Made by a program: the position numbers and the translations under genes
From: Acanthosepion pharaonis
Taxonomy: Eukaryota > Mollusca > Cephalopoda > Sepiida > Sepiidae
Length of the DNA stretch: 64,000 nucleotides
Reading direction: 5' to 3'
NCBI GenBank assembly: GCA_903632075.3
Contig: CAHIKZ030005576.1
Coordinates: 2,752,001-2,816,000 of the forward strand
Notes under the pieces: generated by a model
Told to the model about the DNA's origin: nothing
The model's input: the letters and a program-made list of their open reading frames with translations, nothing else
Database searches by the model: none
Shown here: piece by piece, positions 44,271 through 55,559 of the stretch
Layout: every line of letters begins with the position of its first letter
Position numbering within the stretch: the stretch's first letter is position 1

Positions 44271-44700
44271 TTAGACAGCATATCTTCATTCAAGCAGGTG
44301 TGGTTGAATATTCTAGACATATATCTATTTATTTTTATTTTTATTTTAATCATCTCAAAATCACGGATCAATTTCTTAATTGTTTTATAAAACTGATTAA
44401 GGTAGCCGCCGTAGTTTTACTCGTTTCTTTTATTTTCCCATCTAATTTCAATCTCATCCAAGAGCATCTTCATGGGTTAATTACTAGGACAAAAAAATGA
44501 ATGTAGCTGATAGTTGTGATATTTTTGTAAATGCGCATGAAAGCGCTCTGTTATAATCATGAACACGTATGTACGCGCTCCATTATAGTCAATTTAAAAA
44601 GCAACTGTCAAGAATATGCGTGTAAGGGAAGTAACTTAATTTATAAAATTTTTTTTATTATTATTAATGTTTTAGAATACTCAACCTTGGAGAGTTAACA
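44271..44700. other. Unassigned spacer
   Basis: No feature recognised. Confidence 0.5.
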
Positions 44701-44930
44701 AAGTGAATTAACTGAAACTGAGATATCCAATGGTGAAGCACGTGGGATGAGAACTATTCACCCACGTGGACTAAGTAAAGAGTTCAGTTCAAAATTCGCC
44801 TGAAGAAGGCCGGGGTGTACAACGACCGGAGCGTACAACGACCGAAACATCGTGAACGTGACAGTACAGATGAAGACAATAGTTCGAACAATGTTATTAG
44901 TGTAAGGAGTTGTTAACCTTTCCGTGTAGC
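44700..44930 (+). mobile_element. SINE family D tail with duplicated hairpin
   Basis: CCTGAAGAAGGCCGG, then GTACAACGACCG twice in tandem (17-bp unit), then GAAACATCG. The tail GACAATAGTTCGAACAATG matches the elements at 5.6-5.9 kb. The upstream tRNA-like head is too decayed to call. Confidence 0.7.
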
Positions 44931-46715
44931 TCTGACGACATTTTAGAATAAATTATTTCTAGTTGTAATTCGTAGAGTTCTAGGGTACTTTGGTTCGCGT
45001 ACTATGAATTTTGTCTTTTAAGGCTTGTGTCTGTTTGTTGGTAGCAGGGAAATCGGTGTGTTTGAATCAGGTGCAGTTCGACATGTCTGAACTGTAGACT
45101 CTGGAACTGACTTTACTCATCGTCGGTTGAATCCTCAAGTTCATATGAGAAAACTTAACTCAAACCTGACATTGATTTATTTCATATTTTTGATAATTCA
45201 TCAAGATATTTCACAGAAATTTCTCTGTTCAACAACACGTGGCCCAATTTTCTGGTATGCAGTCAGGTCGAATGTAAAAGCCGAATTCTGTCAATTAAGT
45301 AAGCATTTCGGAAGGGTAATAAACAACCTGAGGATATATTTCTGGGAAATTTCAAAAGGCAAATTTTAATAAATTTTTCTTGGTTTATTTTAGGTTCGAA
45401 TCCTAGGGTTTTCTCTGAATTCATTTTATCGTTTCTAATTATTATTTTTAACCCGTTATTTCTTTATTTACTCTTCACAACACTTAATTAGTTCCCCTGA
45501 ATATTTTCACTCTTTTTACTTATTCCCTACTTCCTATCATTAATAGGCATCACCATACAAGAAAAACGTTCAACTAGGATTACCACTCTGTTCTAAAAGC
45601 CTTCCTTAATCCTGAAATCTAGTCTTGTATAACTCCATTCCTCATGGCATGGTGAAAACGAGATGAATAGTATAATAAATAAATGTGTATTATATGGTTT
45701 TTCTGTGTATTTAGGCAGCAAATATTCTTTAAGGCAAATATTATTAAAAACAACAGACATTTTGTGTCGATTAATTTTATTGATCGACTTCCCAAGGAGG
45801 CAAGGAGGAAATTCCGTCAAGAATTGTCCAAAGTTAATTTCGGAAGAAATATAGTCTATGCTTTCGACATTTTTAAGTCATCATCAGGGTAGGTAGAGAC
45901 AAATGGTGAGTTTCGTATAACTAGTAGGGATGTGAGCAATGTGTGTTGTGAGGTATGCCAGGTGTGACGTGTGTGTGTGTTTATCTATTTATTTATTTTT
46001 TTGTAGGTACCTCCACTGATTTTCGACACCTAAGGTTTAAAATGAATTCTTAAAAAAAAAACATTCTTGAAGCTTTCTTTTTGTTGTAGCATACCTACGG
46101 ACGATAATTGGTATATCCCCATTCACATAAATACAGTAGCAAATACTGTATGTTGGTCTGCAGTTGGAGATTCGTCTCTAGCTGTGCTGGTCAAACTCTC
46201 TGCCTCTGGGCGGAGAGGAAACCCAGACGAGACTATATCGAAGGGCAGAGTTTCGTCTCTGGAAAGAGCTACCCAATCCCGTTTTATACGAGGTCTACGG
46301 GCAAATTTTGAACGAGCCTACGGGCTCGGATACTCCACATTAAATTCGGCCTTGTGCCACATCTGACTGCGTGGGGCGTTTAGTAGATATACCGCAGTTG
46401 GAGATGCATTGTACAATTCACTTGACTCACCTCTAGCAGTTGACTAATTCTTCTACGCGCCGCTGGCGAATCTTATGTGTTGTTCCTGTCCTAAGAATTA
46501 TCGTTCATTACCAACCTTCGTGTGATTATTCTATTCAGTAACCTTCCCTAGGTTACAACATTTTTAGCTTTAAATGAAAGCTAAATGATTAAATTTACTA
46601 TTTCCAATAAGCAAAATACCCTAGTCAAATAGAAAGTATTTTGATTGGAATCTCAAGTCATTAAAGTGGGCAACTTAATCTAGGATAGGAAAGGAAAGTC
46701 TTGGTCATGATTCAT
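44931..46715. other. Unassigned, one CTGATGA motif
   Basis: The minus-strand motif CTGATGATGACTT...GTCGAAAG lies at 45861-45888. The frame 46067-46366 (99 codons, GC-richer) has no recognisable motif. No gene supported. Confidence 0.5.
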
Positions 46716-47760
46716 GGTCTGGACGTCGTGCAACTGCCACCACTGAGTTAAACATTGATCATGTTCACCACATGATGATGGATGACAAGCGATTGATTCT
46801 AAATGAAATAGCCAATGCTATTAGCATATCCCATGAGAGAGTTGAGAATATTCTGCACAATGAACTTGGCATGATGAAGGTTTCTGCTCAATGGGTGCCA
46901 CATCTTCTAACACCTGATCAAAATTTAGTAGAGGGAGAGACAGTCTTGAAGATAATCCAAAGTCAGGATGTCTTGTCACCATCAAGGAAAACATTGATCA
47001 TGTTTACCACATGGTGATGGATGACAGGCAATTGACTATAAATCAAATAGCCAATGCTATTAGCATATCCCATGAGAGAGTTGAGAATATTCTGCACAAT
47101 GAACTTGGCATGACGAAGGTTTCTGCTCCGTGTGTGCCACCTCTTTTGACACCTGATCAAAAGTGCACCAGACTGATCCCATCATGGTAAAATCTGACAT
47201 TTTTTGAGATTTGCTGGTTTGCTTAAACGTTTCCTAAATCAGGATGAGTGTTGGGTTGATCACTTTTGAGCCGGAGGGAAAGAGACAATCTCCGAAGAGC
47301 AGTTGAGGAGGTCGTTTCCTCAGCAGCGAAGGCGATGGCCTCAGGTTTTGGGGATTGCAAAAAGAGTCACAACATCAATGTCGAATACTATGCCAGTTTG
47401 CTGAGGCAGTTTCGAAAGGCTATCAAAACCAAACGCCAAAAGAAAACTGACAAAAGTGCTCTTGTTTCATCAGGTAAATGCTCCAGCGCACAAATCCTTG
47501 GTTTGAACGACGGCTGTGCGTGACTGTGGTTTTGAACTGGTTGAACACTCTCCTTATTCTTTGGTCCGCAACTGATTATCATCTGTTCCCCAACACGAAA
47601 AAAAAACATTTGCCTGGTAACCAGTATGACATGTATAATGATGTCATATCTGCCGTCAATGACTTTTTGACCAACAAGAGGAACAGTGTTCCTCCCACCA
47701 ATGGGATCCAAGTATTGCAACATCGATGGAAGAAGGGTGTTGACACTTGATAAATGCACC
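46716..47760 (+). pseudogene. Mariner transposase relic with internal 239-bp duplication
   Basis: The N-terminal helix-turn-helix region reads SGRRATATTELNIDHVHHMM and ERVENILHNELGMMKVSAQW (frame 46772-47017). QDECWVDHF at ~47241 holds the first catalytic Asp. INVEYYASLLRQFRKAIKTK (47371-47430) and a C-terminus GIQVLQHRWKKGVD (frame 47478-47750) follow. The HTH segment is present twice: 46751-46925 and 46990-47162. The QDN box has become SSGKC. Numerous frameshifts, so it is dead. Confidence 0.88.
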
Positions 47761-47769
47761 TCGTTTGGT

Positions 47770-48240
47770 CACATTCCGTGAGAGTATCTTAGGCAGCCTT
47801 GAAATTTTCAGACGACCTTCGTACAAGTCTCGTTTAAATATAGCAGATACCATCATCTTTGCCGACATTCTGTTGATATTAAATAGATTTCCAGAGGTGC
47901 GATAGCGCATATATGCGTCATCAGTCCAGTCGTGGAATTCCATGTAAAACATCATTGTGAAGAGAAATCGGTAGGAGCAGGACTGTATCCCTGCTTCATT
48001 GCATTCTTTATTTCAAGTGCTTCAGACAGCTTACCACCAACAGTTACCAACGCTTTTATGCCATAACAAAATAACATTGAAGCATGGACAACCAATCTTT
48101 CTCTATATTTCCCACGAAGAAATCTTGTTGACTTTATCAAATGCTTTTTGTTAAATCAACATAGGCTCCACGCACCTTTCCTGTAATTTCCTTGCAGGTT
48201 AAATTCCTGATAACCCAGGCTGCTCGAAGGCCACACTTCG
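47770..48240 (-). mobile_element. LINE reverse-transcriptase fragment (third type)
   Basis: The minus strand reads REITGKVRGAYVDLTK, then after a 1-nt shift AFDKVNKISSWEI. ALVTVGGKLSEALEIKNAMK then QGYSPAPT (the NGVKQGCVLAPT equivalent) and YMRYRTSGNLFNINRMSAKM follow. These are RT palm motifs A to B in order. The catalytic YADD box is not found. It abuts the mariner relic end to end, opposite strand. Confidence 0.8.
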
Positions 48241-48944
48241 ATTCTTGTGCAAATTAATTGAAACAAAACAAATAATTCCATTATTATTTACTTTTTCTTG
48301 TATTTTTCCAATGAAACATGACCCAGTGCACATGTTAGTACTTAGTATGTTCATTCCACGAATAATCACAGATTTTTGATTGGATTTAAATCAGGAGAGT
48401 TTCCGGGTCAGTCAATGGTACTTTGATTTGCTCACTGGTATGGTCTCTAGTGCAGCGTTACATTTTTTGTACGCTTCCTTTGAGTAACAGACAATGACCG
48501 TAGGACAACTAATCGACAGTCAAGACAACAGTGTCTGGGCGTGATAAAAATCTGATGCAATCATGGATGACGCAATATTTTTCAAGGCCAAACAATTTTT
48601 TATTATAAACCCAAAAATACATTCATATTACTGCACACTACTGCAAATGACCTAATCTGGGGAAAATATATAGAAATCGATTACACCCTGTCACTCTAGT
48701 GGGTCTAAAAGTGACCTTATGGTGAAAGAAAGGAAACTAAAGCGGTTGTTTCAATTAATTTACACAAGGGTGTAATTAGTAATATGTTGGGCCAGTGAAT
48801 CCAGCACTAACTTACAGGCGTTCTTGGTAGTATCTGGCCGTTGTTAAAAATAGTTACGAAAATTATTAATGAAGACAATTAAAAAATATAAAAACGGTTG
48901 TAGACGGTTACTTCATGTTAAGCAAAAGATGGCTTGTTAATTTG
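48241..48944. other. Unassigned spacer
   Basis: No feature recognised. Confidence 0.5.
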
Positions 48945-49730
48945 AACGCCTCCAAAACTTCTCTCCATTAATCATCTGAGAGACCTCTCTCTACCTTCCA
49001 CCAGCATGACTGATGCTAACCTCCAGGAAAATGACTCATTGCGCCTTCTCGTGCTAACATTCTCAGCTGCCATGAAGTGAAAAGACTGTATTGAATCCAT
49101 TGCTAGGACAGCTGCTAAGAAATTTTGTTCAATGTACTCTGCGAGACCATTTTTCTTTCCAGAATCTATCTTACATATCTATAAGTTTACAATTCGTCCA
49201 TGCTTAGAATATTGCTGTCACATATGGTCCGGTGCTGCTTCTATTTACCTTGAGCTCCTTGATAAAATACAAAGAAGAATCAGCAATATTATTGGTCCTG
49301 ATCTGGCGGCTCGGCTTCAGTAACTTTCCCATCGCCGAAAGGTTGCCTGCCTGTGTCCCTTCTAGAAATACTTTCATTGTAATTGTTCGGATGAACTCTT
49401 CGCTATGGTACGTAGATTTTTTTTTAATTTAAGCGCAGTCGAGATTTCATCAATTTACAGTTGAGCTGGCGAGATGTAGCCGTAAGTTCTATGCTAACAG
49501 TTTCTTTTCTCGCAGTTCTTGCTTATGGAACTCCCTTTCGGCTCTATGCTTTCCAGGCAACTTTAATCTGCAAAAATTTAAATGTAATATCAATAGCTAT
49601 TTACTATGCTTTTGATTACTCCTTTTCCCGCTCATTAATGTTTCTGTTCCTAATTCTTCCACATTCTGTAACTCCTTGTGTCTTAGTGGCTTTATTGCCT
49701 TGTATGGGGTGAAACCGATTAAAAAAAGTA
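48945..49730 (+). mobile_element. CR1/Jockey-type LINE, best-preserved 3' third
   Basis: Decodes, with few frame changes, to NHLRDLSLPSTSMTDANLQE, DCIESIARTAAKKF, YKFTIRPCLEYCCHIWSG and LLDKIQRRISNIIGPDLAAR. A region with LWNSLSALCFPGNFNLQKFK follows, and the element ends at TGAAACCGATTAAAAAAAG. This is the connector and C-terminal region after the RT domain. It serves as reference for the other six copies. Confidence 0.88.
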
Positions 49731-49734
49731 ACGA

Positions 49735-51359
49735 TCATAAAGAACGTATTCTCCTTTTCAAATCATTAAAAGTAAAAATATAAGAAAAAAGCTAACACAA
49801 AACAAAATAAATAAAAAGTAATATATTAACAAACTGATTTTTTATTAAGCAATTAGATATTCAATTATTATTGTCACACAAAGCAATTTCCCTTCGAGTG
49901 ACTTCGAGTAATTGGTCGTATAACTAATAACTCATTACTATGCAGTAACAACAGATAAGTACATCAAGTCATTGTATTTTATATATATTAAGGTTTTCGT
50001 TTTTCGTTTATTTCTTGTGCTGCTAGTTTATATATAATAAATCTTTATGAATTTTTTGTCGGGTTACCCCACTTGTCTTCCAAGAAACTTTGGCTAGCGA
50101 ATGCTTCGCGGTGTTATATAAAGCAGTATATAATGAAAAATGTACACGATCTCTCTCTCTCTCTCTCTTTCTCTCTCTCCTCCCACCGATAGGATGCCGT
50201 AGGGACAAGACGTATCTCGTTTCTTCTACGGGGGGACTTTTTAACTGATAACTCTTTAGCTGGTAGCTCATAGCTGACAGCTCTACCAAACTAACAAGAA
50301 AGCCTTCTCTAACGGAAGTCTTTCAGCATCTTCAATAGGACATTACGTTTACCGTACGTTCGAAAACGAACATTTCAATATGCCCGTTTCCACTTACCTG
50401 TTTTTATAACATTTCTATTTAGTTTGCTAAGGCAATAAAATGTTGTTAATAGTACATTGTATTCATATATAAATATTCATTCCTTTCTCCTAATCAAGAA
50501 AACATTCGATGCGACCACAATATTCTCCCTTTCGTTTAAATATATATCATATCACTAAATAAAAACACAATTGGTAATAAACTAGATATAAAATGGTAAA
50601 CATTGCCATTATTAATAAGTTTTACTTAGTGTTTCTTTCATCTTATTTAGATGCTTATGTACACCAAGTAGTAATAAATATATAGTTTCTTTTTGAAGAT
50701 TTGTCATAATTTACAAGCCTATTTATTGTTCTCATTTTTGTTTTGTTATTGCAACGTTTCAGGTGCTTGTTGTTACGGGTAATCTTCAGGATATTTCGAA
50801 CTGAATCCTTTATTTAGTCTATGTGGTGGTTGTTCGCGATCCGTTCACCATGTCTATGTATATCTCGCCTTGTTCTTATTTAGTACTGTTTTATTATTGT
50901 TCTCCTATGAGTCTGTGTACAATGTCCGAAATTGAACTCACAATTACTATGTTATCTAAATTCACGAACGCACCTTTTAGCCTCAGATATTCTAGAACAA
51001 TTCTGAGCGGACAACTTAAAACTAAACTGCCTGCTTCATGCAGCTGCTACTTATCACGTTTGACGGAACTCAGTGAGGTTTTTTCCTACTGCGGCTGCTG
51101 TTGCTGAAGCTTTGCTGTCATTCTTTTTCTTTTTTCTTTCTTTCTTTCTTTCTTTCTTCATAAGTTGTCGAAATTTCTTAAATGAAGCTTTATCATTATT
51201 ATATTTTTTTTGCTAGTTTATCTTTCCATCTTATTTCTGTTGCTTAATAATAATAATAACAACAATAGATCGACGCAGTCGTAGGTCGTCCGCAGTCAGG
51301 ACAGTCATTATGAGCCCCAAAATCCTGTCGATGGCTGCTTAGCCAAGGTCTACATACGG
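49735..51359. other. Unassigned, CT microsatellite and one motif copy
   Basis: A (CT)n array at 50150-50180 and a (CTTT)n array at 51120-51160. A decayed minus-strand CTGAAGA...GAAACG motif sits at 50753-50790, close to a body fragment shared with 5.7 kb (CCATGTCTATGT). No gene. Confidence 0.5.
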
Positions 51360-51550
51360 CTTTGAATTCAGAGTTCTTTCTCCTACACTGCTTGCCAACC
51401 ACGAAAAGAGAACACTACTTGCCCTGCTATTTCACCATGGCGGACAGAAGAGCTGATTAATACCGTTTCAATAGGTATTTGCGCGAAAGTAAATGCAACG
51501 AACTCGATTCGCCGCTTTCACGTACCGATCAACTAACCATTGCCTCATAT
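51360..51550 (-). mobile_element. tRNA-derived SINE (family A), one body unit
   Basis: A body block (GAATTCAGAGTTCTTTCTCC at 51364), GGCGAATCGAGTTCGTTGC on the minus strand (B-box area) and AGGCAATGGTTAGTTGATCG (A-box area, ~51540). Head decayed; one of the two body units is missing. Confidence 0.7.
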
Positions 51551-51654
51551 GCATATCCGCTCGTTTCATGCTTATTTTTCTTAATACTGATGGGACCTAA
51601 ATGGTCTTAAATTGATTGAATTTTTTTCATCAAGATTCCTTAGGATTACCTAGA

Positions 51655-51950
51655 ACGAACGCTCATTTCACCAGCCATAAATCCAAGCTTATAAGACCTC
51701 TTATTCGAAAGCGGTTATCCATCTAGGTACAGACCAGACTCTACGTTACTTAACATCGGTGATCGTACGCGAATCGTTGTTTCAACGTGATGTGGCCGCA
51801 AGCAGCCATTACACCAGCCGTATATCCACGTTTACAGGACCTGGTATTCGCAAGCGATCATCCATCTAGGTACAGACCAGGCTCAACGTTACTTAACATC
51901 GGTGATCTTACGGCAACCGGTGTTTCAACATGATGTAATCTTAAGCCTGA
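51655..51950 (-). mobile_element. Tandem pair of 5S rRNA-derived units
   Basis: Two minus-strand units of about 145 bp (51805-51950 and 51655-51800). Each contains GATCACCGATGTTAAGTAAC (5S A-box region) and CCTAGATGGAT (C-box), followed by a shared tail AAGCTTGGATTTATGGCTGG or its variant. A 5S-derived head with a common non-5S tail indicates a SINE3-like retroposon rather than rRNA genes. Confidence 0.8.
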
Positions 51951-52639
51951 GCAAAGCTGTTTGATTTGCTAAAAATCATTCTAGACGTTAATTTTCAAAA
52001 TAAATCAGATTTGATTAGACATGTTTTTTTCTAACCATCAGCTTCAACCTTTTATATAAATTTTATATGTATGCACGGTATCTCATTCCACAAAATAATT
52101 AGAAAAAAAGTATAAAACTTTTTGAAATCAAAACAGCAATACGTGGTCGTAGTTGGACAATATATGTAAAATAAATTCCAATTTTATGTGAGAATTACGT
52201 AAGAAAATATAGGATAAGGAATCTTCAAAATTGAATTTAGCCACCCATCACTTTTAGTATCTAATATAAGCCCACCCTACCGATTTTTTAAAATTTTGTT
52301 ATTCCTCGCTTGGTTACTAAAACGCGTACGACTTAGTAAACGCCGAAGCTACAAACATTCATTTAGGCTCCTTCTACAATAGTTATTGTATGGAATCTAT
52401 TTTCTAGCATTTGCGAAGGCAGTTAATTTTAGCGGTCAAAATGAGGGATTCTGGGAACGGATACGAAGCAGACAATTAAACAATTAGGGGTCAGAGGTGT
52501 ATCAGATCGAAGCTTTTTCCCAGACTACTGAGATATGGTGGGGGAGAGAGACAGTTGGCTTAGGGGTTCATGAATACTACGAAAGAGTTCAAAGTCACGA
52601 TAGGGTTAGGTCAAAGAGCAAATAATAATAATAATAAAA
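51951..52639. other. Unassigned spacer
   Basis: No feature recognised apart from a short ATA run at 52622-52640. Confidence 0.5.
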
Positions 52640-52654
52640 AAGAAAGAGACTATT

Positions 52655-52822
52655 TTGCCGGTAAATATTTTTATTATTACGAAGGCAGGTAATGTTAAAA
52701 GTCTCAACTCACAGATTTAACACAGAAGTTTATTTTCATCATCAATTGTTCAAGTAAATTTAAATCTTTTCCACCGTCGATTGTTAAAACACAAGTTAAA
52801 ATCACTTATTCATATATAAATT

Positions 52823-52865
<43 letters not shown>

Positions 52866-53087
52866 TAATATATATATAATATTTTTTAAGCATTTCAGGC
52901 AAAATTTGCCCTTGGGTATGGTTTTTCTTGCCGATAGACATCAGATGAACCCACTGAAGACAGTCACAGACCACAGAATCCAGGTTGTTCATGTCCTGCT
53001 TAGACAGTTCACACAACCACTGTGTTGACGATCTTATATATAATATATTCTTAGTTCTAAAACACTATATTTACCAGCAAAATAGCC
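52655..53087. repeat. Inverted pair ATATTTACC(A/G)GCAAAATAG bounding an AT region
   Basis: CTATTTTGCCGGTAAATAT at 52655 is the complement of ATATTTACCAGCAAAATAG at 53068-53086. The right member overlaps the first unit of the minisatellite. A TA array (52829-52857) lies between. Confidence 0.8.
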
Positions 53088-53530
53088 CTGGTGTCTATTC
53101 TGCCGGGATATGCAATATAGCTTTGGTGTCTATTCTACCGGGACGGCAAAATAGCCTTGGTGTCTATTCTACCGGGATCGGCAAAATAGCTTTGGTGTCT
53201 ATTCTACCGGGATATGCAATATAGCTTTGGTGTCCATTCTACCGGGACGGCAAAATAGCTTTGGTGTCTATTCTACCGGGATCGGCAAAATAGCCTTGGT
53301 GTCTATTCTACCGGGATATGCAATATAGCTTTGGTGTCTATTCTACCGGGATCGACAAAATAGCTTTGGTGTCTATTCTACCGGGATCGGTAAAATAGCC
53401 TTGGTGTCTATTCTACCGGGATCGGTAAAATAGCCTTGGTGTCTATTCTACCGGGATCGGTAAAATAGCCTTGGTGTCTATTCTACCGGGATCGGCAAAA
53501 TAGCCCTGGTCTCTATTCTACCGGGATTTG
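53079..53530. repeat. 35-bp minisatellite, 13 units
   Basis: Units contain TTGGTGTCTATTCTACCGGG followed by ATCGGCAAAATAG or variants (ATATGCAATATAG, ACGGCAAAATAG). Unit length is 33-36 bp and variants alternate in blocks, so recent higher-order copying is likely. No spacers are present, so it is not a CRISPR array. Confidence 0.97.
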
Positions 53531-53689
53531 ACAAAATAACCTATTCAAAAAAAAAAAAGAAAGAAAAAAAACTTGTAATAAACAAAGTCTGTCGATATGT
53601 AAGAGGCAATAGACACTTCAAAAAGACTACATTTTTGTTAAAGATTGAATGTACTCAGAATCGTTCCATAAAGCAATAACTATTCTTCC

Positions 53690-53800
53690 TAGGCTTCGTG
53701 TCCTTTCAGGAAGTGGGCAATCATAGCTCTCCACAACTTCCTATCCTTTGCAGCTCTCAGCCATTTTTGTGCGGTTATTATCCTTTCCAGTTCAAGTCAT
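53690..53800 (-). mobile_element. RTE-type LINE 3' terminus
   Basis: The minus strand reads GTTGTGGAGAGCTATGATTG and CCTGAAAGGACACGAAG, the family 3' end. Coding part absent. Confidence 0.75.
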
Positions 53801-53819
53801 CCTTCTGAATATTCCAGAA

Positions 53820-54220
53820 ATCTTATTCGAGTATCCAGGCCGGTAGAAGAAAATACATATACTGTTTGAAATAAACAGAGCGTCTACACAAATATGGTTA
53901 TCCACTAAAATAACGTTTAAGGGGATAAAGATCTGTGGGGTTAATAAATACTTCTTTAGAAATTGCATTGCGTTTCGGATACGAAACTGAGCAATTATAA
54001 ACTTTTCAGGAAACTAAAACGAGAGGGATGAGCTTAAAAGGCAGTATACAGCCTCGCTTGATCGATGATGTCCTTTGTGGCCGAGTGGTCTAAAAACACG
54101 ACGGATCTAACAACGCTTTTTCCTGAAAAGGGGGAAACAGGGTTCAATCCTACAGGAGGGTACATTTTTGTTCCATAAGATTACTGGAATATTCAAAATT
54201 TACTGTGATGATATAAAGTA
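53820..54220 (+). mobile_element. Type II tRNA-headed SINE (family B), body plus full head
   Basis: A body fragment (53820-53950) precedes a well-preserved head at 54068-54160. The head has TGGCCGAGTGGTCTAA (A-box, Ser/Leu-like), a variable-arm hairpin TTTTTCCTGAAAAGGGGG, and AGGGTTCAATCCTACAG (B-box, T-arm). A second body (CATAAGATTACTGGAATATTC) follows. The arrangement suggests two overlapping copies. Confidence 0.8.
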
Positions 54221-54488
54221 TCCACTAAAAAAAAGGAAAACTTATCTTAGCCGACGCGTTTCGTCCTCTGAGGGACTTTATTAAGGTAAATATGAGGATT
54301 TTATTTTGTAACAAGTATTTATATACAAGAGAAAAATGTTATTAGGTTTTCCAAATTTGTAGGTATAGGAACGCTCATAAATATTTATCAGGTTAACTGA
54401 AAAGTCAGGCAAGTTATGGAGGACATGAAGTGATAGAATTCAAAGTCTAATAAACGAAAGAAAATGATGTTTTTATATATGCAAATTA

Positions 54489-54490
<2 letters not shown>

Positions 54491-54541
<51 letters not shown>
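54491..54541. repeat. (TA)n microsatellite
   Basis: About 51 bp of TA, adjacent to the inverted repeat. Confidence 0.97.
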
Positions 54542-54546
<5 letters not shown>

Positions 54547-54760
54547 TTTTTATGTTTATACGTTCTTTTATAGATACAAATATTCAAGTAAATGTATCCA
54601 AATGTAAACAAATGACGTCACACATCATGAAATGGACAAAGTCCGACAATTATTTTAAATGTCGTCAATACTGTTTGTTATAAACAGAAAATTTACTTAA
54701 ATATTTGTATCTATAAAAGAACGTATAAACATAAAAATGTCTTAAAATAATTGTCGGACT
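54547..54760. repeat. 47-bp-arm inverted repeat with a nested second pair
   Basis: Arms 54547-54593 and 54691-54737 match at 46 of 47 positions. A second pair (AGTCCGACAATTATTTTAA, 54640-54659, and its complement at 54742-54760) is interleaved with it, so the two stems are alternatives or form a pseudoknot-like arrangement. Confidence 0.93.
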
Positions 54761-54765
54761 TATAA

Positions 54766-54770
<5 letters not shown>

Positions 54771-54829
<59 letters not shown>
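54771..54829. repeat. (TA)n microsatellite
   Basis: About 58 bp of TA on the other side of the inverted repeat. Confidence 0.97.
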
Positions 54830-54832
<3 letters not shown>

Positions 54833-55559
54833 CCTGGATATTTATCTCTTAAGTAATATTTTACCAATGCACTTAAAAAGTAAGGGCCAGAGCTATTCGT
54901 TCTGCGGTAATATAATGATGGAAGCATGGAGTTACACTTACGATACATGTACCAAATTCCATTCTGTTGAGAAAAGGAAGACATACCAGTGGCCCACGCT
55001 ATTTCAGTTAAGTTATATCGCTCTCAGGTCAACGTTGAGATTTAGTTAAACAGTTCTTTCTTAAGTGCCATATCTCTATTCAGGATGTAGTCCACCTTAG
55101 TTCCTAAAACATTCCTTTTTCTTTATTATCTGTGAATTTGCATAATAACCGCAAAAAGAACAGGTTCGTCGTACCCTGTCAGAACTCTAATTCTTTAACA
55201 AGTGGAAGCGCTTCGATACCCACAGATCATATGGCAAAAACAGTCCTTAAATTCATCCAGCTTCACGCGCCTACTTCCGGAATATGGTCCCAAAATACCA
55301 GGTTCATAAAACATCTTTCTTGACCGACCAGAAAACAAACCAACGCCAAGGCTGATTTCATTGACGGATGCAAATCCGACAAAGGCCGGCTTTAGCGACG
55401 AACCTCACGGCAGGCAAGCTTAACCGAACACAAAAGACTACACGATTGCCTAGACAATCACAGCGACCCCAATGAGTTTCCATCAATTGCGATACCTTAA
55501 GCTACCTTAAGCTAGCAATCAAACCATCAGCAGTAGCAGAGACTAATTTGACAACTTCT
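54830..55559. other. Unassigned spacer
   Basis: Mixed composition, somewhat GC-richer at 55130-55500. No frame longer than 63 codons and no motif recognised. Confidence 0.5.

Noticed and set aside
46067..46366. 99-codon frame with GC-richer composition
   Set aside because: No recognisable domain, an overlapping second frame of similar quality, and no start or splice context.
53079..53530. CRISPR-like array
   Set aside because: Units are contiguous and vary gradually with no unique spacers. The context is animal DNA.
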